This document shows, piece after piece, positions 1-6,330 of a stretch of 9,215 nucleotides of DNA (positions within the stretch are counted from its first letter, which is position 1; each line of letters opens with the position of its first letter). Origin of the DNA: Clostridia bacterium (GTDB lineage: Bacteria > Bacillota > Clostridia > Oscillospirales > CAG-382); the NCBI GenBank assembly GCA_017938055.1, contig JAGBCG010000068.1, positions 1-9,215 of the forward strand. The letters run 5' to 3'. Below the pieces are notes generated by a model, which worked only from the letters and a program-made list of their open reading frames with translations, was not told the DNA's origin and did not search any database. Position numbers and translations under genes: made by a program.

Positions 1-303
1 AAGGTGGAAATGGAAGCGGATATATACGAAAGTACAATGTCCCTAAGACAGTTTTTGTTTGATAATGTATACTTCAATCCCGTTGCAAAAAGCGAGGAAT
101 CAAAAGCGTGCGATATGATAGACAGAATGTATGATTATTTCTGTAAAAATTCTGAAAAAATACCTTTTGAGTATAGAAAAAATCTTGATTATAATACAAG
201 CCTTGAGAGAACAGTGTGTGATTATTTAGGATGTATGACTGACAGGTTTGCGGTGCAGACCTTTGAAAATTTGTTTGTTCCAAAAAAGTGGGCAATACTG
301 TAG
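1..303 (+). CDS. dgt: dGTP triphosphohydrolase-like HD protein, C-terminal end (partial)
   Basis: The frame is open from base 1 to a TAG at 301-303, so this is the last 100 residues of a gene that starts to the left; the GTG at 4 and ATG at 10 are internal codons. The stretch LRQFLFDNVY near the start, followed by a helical segment and then RTVCDYLGCMTDRFA and a closing LFVPKKW, resembles the C-terminal part of bacterial dGTPase-like proteins, which hydrolyse dGTP or other dNTPs to deoxynucleoside and triphosphate. The catalytic HD motif would lie further upstream and cannot be seen. The gene ends 27 bp before the dnaG start. A dgt-like gene directly before dnaG and rpoD is a common arrangement in Clostridia, which supports the call. 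Substrate specificity cannot be judged from this fragment. Confidence 0.82.
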   Translation, partial: KVEMEADIYESTMSLRQFLFDNVYFNPVAKSEESKACDMIDRMYDYFCKNSEKIPFEYRKNLDYNTSLERTVCDYLGCMTDRFAVQTFENLFVPKKWAIL

Positions 304-317
304 ATGTGAGCATTGTT

Positions 318-325
318 GGGAGGTG
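318..325 (+). promoter_or_regulatory. Ribosome binding site deciding the dnaG start
   Basis: GGGAGGTG lies 5 bases before the ATG at 331. It selects this ATG over the in-frame TTG codons at 313 and 316, which overlap or precede the site and have no such element of their own. Confidence 0.85.
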
Positions 326-330
326 AACGC

Positions 331-1719
331 ATGGCATATCCGCAGGGATTTATACAAGAGCTTAAAATGCGTTCTCCTATTCAGGACGTTGTAGGACGCT
401 ACGTGGAGCTTAAGCGTGCAGGACGTAATTTGGTGGGCAGATGCCCGTTTCATAGTGAAAAAACTCCGTCGTTTACGGTTTTTGAGGATAATTACCATTG
501 CTTTGGCTGTTCAGCAGGCGGTGATGTGATAACCTTTGTAATGCAAATTGAAAACCTTGACTATAGGGATGCAGTAAATTTCCTTGCTGACAGATGTGCA
601 ATGACGGTACCTTCAGATGAAAGAAGATATGCAAACACCCAAAAGCCGAAGCTGTCACGAGAGAGAGCCTTTTCTATGAATAAGGCGGCGGCAAGAATAT
701 TTTATGAAAATCTTGTGTCAGGAGATGGAGAAGAAGCAAGAAATTATCTTAATTCACGTAAACTTTCAAAATCCACAATCACAAGATTTGGCATTGGCTA
801 TGCAAAAAACGATTTTTATGACCTTTATAATAAGCTTACGGCACTTGGATATACAAAGGACGAGATAAAGGAAAATTTTCTGTGCGGAATATCCCAAAAA
901 ACAGGTAAACCCTTTGATATGTTCAGAAATAGAGTAATGTTCCCGATAATTGATACTTCGGGAAATGTAATTGCTTTTGGCGGACGTGTTATGGATGATT
1001 CAAAGCCTAAGTATCTCAACTCATCGGATACGGTGGTGTTCAGTAAAGGAAAGAGCCTTTTTGCATTGAATTACGCAAAGAACGTGCTCTTGGGAAATAT
1101 CGAAAGCAGTCTTGTTTCACAGGGGGAAATAATTCTGTGTGAAGGATATATGGATGTTATATCAATGCATCAGGCAGGCTTTTCAAATGCTGTGGCAACG
1201 CTTGGTACTGCGATTACACCTGAGCATGCAAGGGTCGTTTCAAGATATGCAAAAAGAGCATATCTTGCATATGATAGCGACGAAGCAGGAAAAAAAGCGG
1301 CGGATAAGGCAATGACATTGCTTAACGAGGTTGGAGTAGAAACCAAAATTATTAAAATAGACGGAGCTAAGGACCCTGACGAGTATATAAAAAAGTTTGG
1401 TGCACAGAGCTTTAAAAAGCTGTTAAGCGGTTCTGTGGGACAGATAGATTTTAAGCTCAACGGAATCCTTTCAAAATATAATCTGTCAAATCCCGATGAA
1501 AAACTAAGAGCTGTAGATGAGTGCTGTGACGTTATTTCGACAATATATTCAGAAGTCAAAAGGGATGTGTATGTTCAAAGACTTTCACAGCTAACACAGA
1601 TAAAGACCGACAGCATAAACGCAAGAATTGCCAAAGGTAAGAAGAAAGCACAAAGGCAGGAAAATACTGCAAGACGTGAAGACGTGAGAAAAAGACATTG
1701 CATTTTAATGACAGAATAA
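331..1719 (+). CDS. dnaG: DNA primase, N-terminal and catalytic part (frameshifted dnaG)
   Basis: DnaG makes the short RNA primers used by the replicative polymerase. The visible 462-residue product starts MAYPQGF after a strong ribosome binding site. It contains the CHC2 zinc finger (C38, H41, C57, C60), the primase core, including an FRNRVMFPI segment followed by FGGRV, and the TOPRIM domain with CEGYMD (E271, D275), DSD (D315, D317) and DPDE (D348-E351). All catalytic residues I expect are present. The frame then ends early: after about residue 449 it runs through 14 unrelated residues to a TAA at 1717. Family members are usually near 600 residues and carry a C-terminal DnaB-binding domain, which here lies in the -1 frame (see the next CDS). 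The break coincides with a tandem 8-bp duplication at 1672-1687; without one copy the ORF runs from 331 to 2147 and encodes 602 residues. As it stands the product would lack the helicase-interaction domain. Identity is very secure; functionality is not. Confidence 0.95.
   Translation: MAYPQGFIQELKMRSPIQDVVGRYVELKRAGRNLVGRCPFHSEKTPSFTVFEDNYHCFGCSAGGDVITFVMQIENLDYRDAVNFLADRCAMTVPSDERRYANTQKPKLSRERAFSMNKAAARIFYENLVSGDGEEARNYLNSRKLSKSTITRFGIGYAKNDFYDLYNKLTALGYTKDEIKENFLCGISQKTGKPFDMFRNRVMFPIIDTSGNVIAFGGRVMDDSKPKYLNSSDTVVFSKGKSLFALNYAKNVLLGNIESSLVSQGEIILCEGYMDVISMHQAGFSNAVATLGTAITPEHARVVSRYAKRAYLAYDSDEAGKKAADKAMTLLNEVGVETKIIKIDGAKDPDEYIKKFGAQSFKKLLSGSVGQIDFKLNGILSKYNLSNPDEKLRAVDECCDVISTIYSEVKRDVYVQRLSQLTQIKTDSINARIAKGKKKAQRQENTARREDVRKRHCILMTE
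1671..1687 (+). repeat. 8-bp tandem duplication at the dnaG frameshift
   Basis: AGACGTGA occurs twice head to tail at 1672-1679 and 1680-1687; the flanking A at 1671 lets the unit be drawn one base earlier. Eight extra bases shift the frame by -1. Deleting one copy joins codons GCA AGA CGT GAG AAA AAG ACA TTG CAT, giving ARREKKTLH and continuing straight into the C-terminal domain frame. The repeat is seen directly; that it caused the frameshift is an inference, but the fit in size and position is exact. Confidence 0.93.
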
Positions 1720-2147
1720 ATCCTCAGGCAGTGTCGTGTCCCATGGCTGTGGAAATAGAGGAAAGAATTATCGGGATATTGATGATGTTTCCTGAAGAAT
1801 ATGCAAGGTGTGATTCCATAACGGCAGAGGACTTTGTGACAGATTTCAGCAAGCGAGTATTTGTTGCAATAACGGATTTGTATAAAGAAAATATCACAGA
1901 TCTTGTAAGCCTTAACGAAACATTTTCTCCACAGGAGATTTCACGTATATTCGATATGAAGTTTCGACGTCAGGAGCTTACATCAAACGGCAGTAAGGCA
2001 CTTAATGAGCAGATAGCGGCATTGAAAAAAGAAAAAAATCGTCTAAATATCTTGAGAAAAGACATTAATTCCAATGATGACCTTATTGATATTATTGCAA
2101 AGGCAAAAAAAGATAAGGGTGTCGGAAAAATAATTGATGAAAAATAA
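1698..2147 (+). CDS. dnaG: DNA primase C-terminal helicase-binding domain (displaced frame of dnaG)
   Basis: This frame is open from 1680, just after a TGA at 1677-1679, to the TAA at 2145-2147. It encodes the C-terminal part of DnaG: NPQA, an AEIEERII-like helix (here AVEIEERIIGIL), a FSPQEISRIFDM segment, and a closing charged helix with LNEQIAALKKEKNRL. In bacterial primases this region binds the replicative helicase DnaB. I give 1698 (TTG) as a nominal start because the frame is open there, but neither it nor the ATG at 1743 has a convincing ribosome binding site, which suggests this is the severed end of dnaG and not an independent gene. If it is translated at all, this could be by re-initiation after the upstream stop at 1717, by -1 frameshifting near the A-run at 1689-1693, or in cells that have lost one copy of the 8-bp repeat. 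It ends 36 bp before the chosen rpoD start. Confidence 0.85.
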   Translation: MHFNDRINPQAVSCPMAVEIEERIIGILMMFPEEYARCDSITAEDFVTDFSKRVFVAITDLYKENITDLVSLNETFSPQEISRIFDMKFRRQELTSNGSKALNEQIAALKKEKNRLNILRKDINSNDDLIDIIAKAKKDKGVGKIIDEK

Positions 2148-2151
2148 TGTA

Positions 2152-2168
2152 TGCCGAGTGTGTCGGCA
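2152..2168 (+). other. Short hairpin just upstream of the rpoD ribosome binding site
   Basis: TGCCGA (2152-2157) and TCGGCA (2163-2168) form a perfect 6-bp stem with a 5-base loop in the 36-bp gap between dnaG and rpoD. There is no T-run after it, so it is not a terminator. It could protect a processed 5' end or modulate rpoD translation. It may also be chance. Confidence 0.45.
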
Positions 2169-2183
2169 GAAAGGATTGTAAAT

Positions 2184-3497
2184 ATGGCAAGAAAAAAACA
2201 AGCTGTAGAAAACGTTGAAGAAACTGTTGTGAAAGCAGAGGAAACTGTAGCAGAGGAAACTGTAGCAGAGGAAACTATAGCACAACAAGCTGCTGCAGAA
2301 GAAGCTGAGCAACAGCCGGCACCTGAAAAAAAGAAAAGAACTCGTTCTTCCAAGAAAGAAGCAGGTCAGGACGTTGTGCCCGAGCAGCAGCTTCCTAAGA
2401 AGAAAAATGACATTCAGGAGCTTTTGGAAAAGGGTAAAGCAAAGGGAACACTTACAAACGAGGAGATTCTGGAAGTACTTGATGAAGAAGAGCTTGACGT
2501 TGAAAACATGGAAAAGCTCATGGAAACAATAGAAAACCTTGGCATCGAAGTAACAGGATATACAGATGATAATTTCAGTGACCTTGAAGCAGGACTTGCG
2601 AATGTTGATGCAATGGACGGCTATGAAAGTGACGAAGACGGAGAAATGGTTCTTGGTCAGGACGGACTTATCATAGATGACCCGGTTAAGATGTATCTTA
2701 AAGAAATAGGTAAGGTTGACTTGCTTAGTACTGAGGAAGAGCTGGCACTTGCAGAAAAAATGGCAAATGGGGATGAAAGTGCAAAGCAGAAGCTTGTTGA
2801 AAGTAACCTTAGACTTGTAGTAAGTATTGCAAAAAGATATGTGGGCAGAGGAATGTTCTTCCTTGATCTTATTCAGGAAGGAAACCTGGGTCTTATGAAA
2901 GCGGTTGAAAAGTTTGACTATACAAAGGGCTATAAGTTTTCGACCTATGCAACCTGGTGGATAAGACAGGCAATAACAAGGGCAATAGCAGACCAGGCAA
3001 GAACAATAAGAATTCCTGTCCATATGGTTGAAACAATAAATAAGGTGCTCAGAGTATCAAGACAGCTTCTTCAAGAGCTTGGCCATGAGGCTTCGACTGA
3101 AGAAATTGCTGCAAAAATGAACATGAGCGTAGAAAAAGTAAGAGATATAATGAAGCTTGCACAGGAGCCTGTAAGCCTTGAAACACCTATCGGTGAAGAA
3201 GAGGATAGCCATCTTGGAGATTTTATTCCTGATGAAGATGCTCCCGCACCTGCAGAAGCGGCATCATATACACTTTTGAGAGAGCAGCTTTGCGAGGTGC
3301 TCCATACACTCACGCCCAGAGAAGAGCATGTACTAAAGCTCAGATTCGGTCTTGAAGACGGAAGAACAAGAACACTTGAAGAGGTTGGAAAAGTGTTCAA
3401 TATCACCCGTGAGCGTATCAGACAGATAGAGGCAAAGGCACTGCGTAAACTTCGTCACCCCAGTCGTTCAAAAAGACTTCGTGACTACCTTGATTAA
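2184..3497 (+). CDS. rpoD: RNA polymerase principal sigma factor (sigma-70/SigA)
   Basis: This is the housekeeping sigma factor that directs RNA polymerase to -10/-35 promoters. I choose the ATG at 2184 (MARKKQ, 437 residues) because AAGGA at 2171-2175 sits 8 bases before it; the in-frame ATG at 2151 overlaps a hairpin and has no such site. In order: a low-complexity Glu/Ala/Lys tail (about 1-75, with a tandem repeat), region 1.1 (about 76-126, DIQELLEKGKAKG), region 1.2 starting near D165 (DDPVKMYLKEIG), region 2 with NLRLVVSIAKRY, DLIQEGNLGLMKAVEKFD and the -10-reading FSTYATWWIRQAI (252-264), region 3, and region 4.2 with the helix-turn-helix ITRERIRQIEAKAL, ending RDYLD. All conserved segments are intact. 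It follows dnaG and precedes mtnN by 21 bp; no separate promoter was recognised, so expression may depend on the upstream dnaG transcript. Confidence 0.97.
   Translation: MARKKQAVENVEETVVKAEETVAEETVAEETIAQQAAAEEAEQQPAPEKKKRTRSSKKEAGQDVVPEQQLPKKKNDIQELLEKGKAKGTLTNEEILEVLDEEELDVENMEKLMETIENLGIEVTGYTDDNFSDLEAGLANVDAMDGYESDEDGEMVLGQDGLIIDDPVKMYLKEIGKVDLLSTEEELALAEKMANGDESAKQKLVESNLRLVVSIAKRYVGRGMFFLDLIQEGNLGLMKAVEKFDYTKGYKFSTYATWWIRQAITRAIADQARTIRIPVHMVETINKVLRVSRQLLQELGHEASTEEIAAKMNMSVEKVRDIMKLAQEPVSLETPIGEEEDSHLGDFIPDEDAPAPAEAASYTLLREQLCEVLHTLTPREEHVLKLRFGLEDGRTRTLEEVGKVFNITRERIRQIEAKALRKLRHPSRSKRLRDYLD
2235..2279 (+). repeat. 15-bp tandem repeat, three copies, in the rpoD N-terminal tail
   Basis: GCAGAGGAAACTGTA is repeated at 2235-2249 and 2250-2264, with a third copy at 2265-2279 differing by one base (ACTATA). 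Each unit encodes Ala-Glu-Glu-Thr-Val/Ile in frame, and a degenerate Glu-Glu-Thr-Val precedes the array. Being a multiple of three, copy-number change would lengthen or shorten the sigma tail without breaking the frame. Confidence 0.92.
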
Positions 3498-3518
3498 TTG
3501 AAAATTTTGGAGAAATAT

Positions 3519-4202
3519 ATGAAAATAGGAATAATCGGTGCACTTGACTGCGAGGTTGCACAGTTTTGCCTTGATTTTAAAGCGAGTGAAACCAAGGTAA
3601 AAGGAATTTACCAGGGAGAATATAATGGGCATACAGTATACATATCTCTTGTTGGCGTTGGAAAGGTAAATGCGGCGGCAAATGCTCAAAGATTGATAGA
3701 CCTTTTTGGCGTTGAATGTGTCATAAATTCGGGAGTTGCAGGATGCACAACAAAAAAACTTGGCATTTGCGATGTAGCAATTTCAGATAAGCTTACATAC
3801 CATGACTTTTATCCAATAGACTGCCTTGAAAAATATAGTCCGTATACTTCGGAATTTAAGGCAGATGAAAAGCTTGTAAAACTTTGTGAAAATGCATGTA
3901 AAAAGCTTTCGGAAAATGAAGAAAATTTCAAATATGCAGTTGGTATGATAGTTACGGGAGATCAGTTTATAGAAGACAGTAATGTAGTAAAAAGACTTGG
4001 AGAAAAGTATAATAGCCTTTGTACAGAGATGGAGGGTGCGGCAGTCGCACATGTATGTACACTCAATGAAGTACCCTTTGTTGTAATACGTGCAATGAGT
4101 GATAATGCCGATGAAAAGGCGGATATGTCCTTTCAGGAAATGGCGTCGGTTGCGGCAAAACATGCTTGCTTTGTGGCAAAGGATATGATAGAAAATCTTT
4201 AA
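3519..4202 (+). CDS. mtnN: 5'-methylthioadenosine/S-adenosylhomocysteine nucleosidase
   Basis: This cytosolic enzyme (also called Pfs or MTAN) cleaves adenine from methylthioadenosine, S-adenosylhomocysteine and 5'-deoxyadenosine, supporting methyl-group recycling and relieving product inhibition of methyltransferases and radical-SAM enzymes. The ATG at 3519 (MKIGIIGALDCEV, 227 residues) follows GGAGA at 3509-3513; an in-frame TTG at 3498 overlaps that region and is not preferred. Family features seen are the N-terminal GIIGA strand with E12 of the catalytic pair, NSGVAGC, TGDQF, the substrate-binding TEMEGAAVAH (E170, M171, E172) and RAMSDNAD with the catalytic Asp at 195. Length is normal for the family. 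It sits 21 bp after rpoD and 21 bp before the PBP gene, so it is probably co-transcribed, although it has no obvious functional tie to either. No luxS is visible, so a role in AI-2 signalling cannot be argued from here. Confidence 0.95.
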   Translation: MKIGIIGALDCEVAQFCLDFKASETKVKGIYQGEYNGHTVYISLVGVGKVNAAANAQRLIDLFGVECVINSGVAGCTTKKLGICDVAISDKLTYHDFYPIDCLEKYSPYTSEFKADEKLVKLCENACKKLSENEENFKYAVGMIVTGDQFIEDSNVVKRLGEKYNSLCTEMEGAAVAHVCTLNEVPFVVIRAMSDNADEKADMSFQEMASVAAKHACFVAKDMIENL

Positions 4203-4223
4203 AGGTGTCTGGGAGAAATAAAA

Positions 4224-6305
4224 ATGTTTAAGCAGAAGGATAAAAGAACACTTAATAAAAGTATAGATATGATGAGAATTACCATTATAGCTGTACTTTT
4301 TGGTGTGGTTGTCCTTCTGTTTTTTGCACGTCTTTTTTTGCTTCAGGTTGTAGATAGAGATTACTATGAATCCATCGCTGTTCCAAAAACATATAAGGAA
4401 CAGACACTCAAAGTCAGTCGTGGTCAGATATTTGACAGGAAAGGTAATGTTCTTGTTTCCAATAAAAAACAATATAATGTCAGTATAAATAAGGCAACTC
4501 TTGATTCACAAGATTATAACACAAGTATTTTGAGCTTCATAAAGTTTTGCATAAAGCACTCAATAGTGCTTGAAGATAAACTTCCTGTGACACAGGTATA
4601 TCCTTTTGTTCTTGATAATGAGTATATTTTTGATGAAACAAAGGAAAAAATGCTTATAAAGTTTATTAAAAATAATAATCTTAACACTAATGACGTTCTT
4701 GGCAGTGAAAACAGCCTTTATGATTACTTGTGTAATAAGTATGGAATTGCAGAGAAAGACAAAAATAATTCAGTCTACAGAAAGCTTGTAGGACTGAGAT
4801 ATGATATGGAAACCAACGATTTTGAATATCTGCATACCTATACCATTTTGCATGATATTGATGAAGAAACAAAAACTCTTTTTGCTGAAAGCCTTCATAC
4901 TATGCACGGAATAGAAATAACAACTACCGACTCAAGATTCTATAATTATGGAAAACTGGCATGTCATATACTTGGAACAACGGGAACACTTTATAAAGAA
5001 GAAGTAGAGGAATATGTAGTTGGTAAAGGTTATGACTATGACTCTGTAATAGGTAAGGATGGGGCAGAGAAAGCCTTTGAGCAATACCTTCATGGATTTG
5101 ATGGAAAAAAAAGAATAGAGCTTGATGAAGATAATAACGTCATAGGAGAAGAAATTATAAACGACCCTATAAATGGATATAGTGTGAATCTTAATCTTGA
5201 TCTTGATTTGCAAAGAGTAAGCGAGCAGGCTCTTGAAGAACAGATAAAATATGCACGTTCTCTCGGACTTGCGGATATTATTCCAAATAATGGGGAAGAC
5301 TGTAAAGCAGGAAGCGTTGTAGTAATGCAAGTAAATACCGGTTCTGTGCTTGCCACGGCAAGCTATCCTGGTTATGACTTGAATACCTTCTCAAAGGATT
5401 TTAACTCCATGCTCTCCGATACATCAACGCCTATGCTTAATAGATCTACGCAAGGGTTGTATCCACCAGGCTCCACCTTTAAAATCGCATCCGCAATAGC
5501 CGGACTTTGCTCAGGAGCAATTACTGAAAACACGCTTATATATGATAGCGGAGTATACGAAAAATATGAGGATTATTCTCCTATGTGCTGGATATATGGC
5601 AGTAAAGGAGTAACTCATGGCTATATGGATGTAAAAGGAGCAATACAAAATTCCTGCAACTATTTCTTCTATAAGCTGGGCGATGTTATGGGAATTGATA
5701 CCCTTGTAGAATATGCTTCAATGTTAGGTTTAGGAAAGAAAACCGGAATAGAAGTGCCTGAGTATGAGGGTATACTTGCAGGACCGGAATACAGGGATAA
5801 AATTGGCTTGCTGTGGAATCCGGGTGATACACTTCAGGCGGCAATCGGACAGTCGGATAATGCATTTACACCACTTCAGCTTTGTGCTTATATGAGCACA
5901 GTAGTAAATGGCGGCACAAGATACAAAGCGACACTTCTGGACAGCGTTGTAGATTACTCAACTGGAGAAATTGTGTATAAAAACAGCCCGCAGGTGCTTG
6001 ATAAAATTGATATACCGGAAAACTATATAAACATTTTAAAGAGTGCCATGAAATCCGTTGTTGTTGATGGTACGGCAAAAACTGTTTTTGATGACTATAA
6101 GTATGAAGTTGGAGGAAAAACAGGTACAGCACAGATGGGTAAGGGAAGTGACACGGCATTGTTCGTGGGCTTTGCTCCCTACGATAAGCCTGAAATTGTG
6201 GTTGCGGTGGTAGTTGAAAACGCAGCTCAGAGCAGTAGAGCGGCAGATGTTGCAAAGGCGGTATTTGATTGTTATTTTGAACTTGATGGTGATGAAAATA
6301 AATAA
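4224..6305 (+). CDS. Class B penicillin-binding protein, PBP2-type transpeptidase
   Basis: A single-pass membrane D,D-transpeptidase that cross-links peptidoglycan stem peptides outside the cell. The ATG at 4224 follows GGGAGA at 4211-4216. The 693-residue product has a basic N-terminus and one membrane segment (about residues 18-42, rich in Ile/Val/Leu/Phe), then the class B pedestal domain beginning around VSRGQIFDRKGNVLVSN, and the transpeptidase domain with all three active-site motifs: STFK (S417 nucleophile, K420), SCN (S477-N479) and KTGT (K632-T635). There are no C-terminal PASTA repeats: the protein ends soon after the KTG strand. The sequence type is that of MrdA/PBP2 or related elongation enzymes, as opposed to septal SpoVD/FtsI with PASTA domains, but mreBCD and rodA are not next to it, so I give no symbol. 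The pedestal region (about 100-330) is long. It lies between mtnN and the DUF3810 gene with gaps of 21 and 25 bp. Confidence 0.93.
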   Translation: MFKQKDKRTLNKSIDMMRITIIAVLFGVVVLLFFARLFLLQVVDRDYYESIAVPKTYKEQTLKVSRGQIFDRKGNVLVSNKKQYNVSINKATLDSQDYNTSILSFIKFCIKHSIVLEDKLPVTQVYPFVLDNEYIFDETKEKMLIKFIKNNNLNTNDVLGSENSLYDYLCNKYGIAEKDKNNSVYRKLVGLRYDMETNDFEYLHTYTILHDIDEETKTLFAESLHTMHGIEITTTDSRFYNYGKLACHILGTTGTLYKEEVEEYVVGKGYDYDSVIGKDGAEKAFEQYLHGFDGKKRIELDEDNNVIGEEIINDPINGYSVNLNLDLDLQRVSEQALEEQIKYARSLGLADIIPNNGEDCKAGSVVVMQVNTGSVLATASYPGYDLNTFSKDFNSMLSDTSTPMLNRSTQGLYPPGSTFKIASAIAGLCSGAITENTLIYDSGVYEKYEDYSPMCWIYGSKGVTHGYMDVKGAIQNSCNYFFYKLGDVMGIDTLVEYASMLGLGKKTGIEVPEYEGILAGPEYRDKIGLLWNPGDTLQAAIGQSDNAFTPLQLCAYMSTVVNGGTRYKATLLDSVVDYSTGEIVYKNSPQVLDKIDIPENYINILKSAMKSVVVDGTAKTVFDDYKYEVGGKTGTAQMGKGSDTALFVGFAPYDKPEIVVAVVVENAAQSSRAADVAKAVFDCYFELDGDENK

Positions 6306-6330
6306 ACCGATAGAGAGGAAAATCAGGTAA

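Noticed and set aside
313..330. Longer dnaG start at TTG 313
   Set aside because: The strong GGGAGGTG lies within this extension and points to the ATG at 331; family members also start close to that residue.
2086..2117. Possible promoter upstream of rpoD (TTGATA followed by GATAAG)
   Set aside because: The spacing is about 20 bases and the -10 match is poor; in AT-rich coding sequence this is not convincing.
2151..2183. Longer rpoD start at ATG 2151
   Set aside because: There is no ribosome binding site before it, and the segment contains a hairpin and the AAGGA that serves ATG 2184.
2043..3023. A 326-codon open frame on the minus strand
   Set aside because: It lies fully opposite dnaG and rpoD, its translation is a Cys/Phe/Ser-rich mixture with no recognisable domain, and the plus-strand frame is the well-conserved sigma factor. 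It is a shadow of codon usage.
3783..4472. A 229-codon open frame on the minus strand
   Set aside because: It is antisense to mtnN and the PBP start, rich in Phe/Ile/Tyr/Lys/His and without any motif or ribosome binding site I can support.
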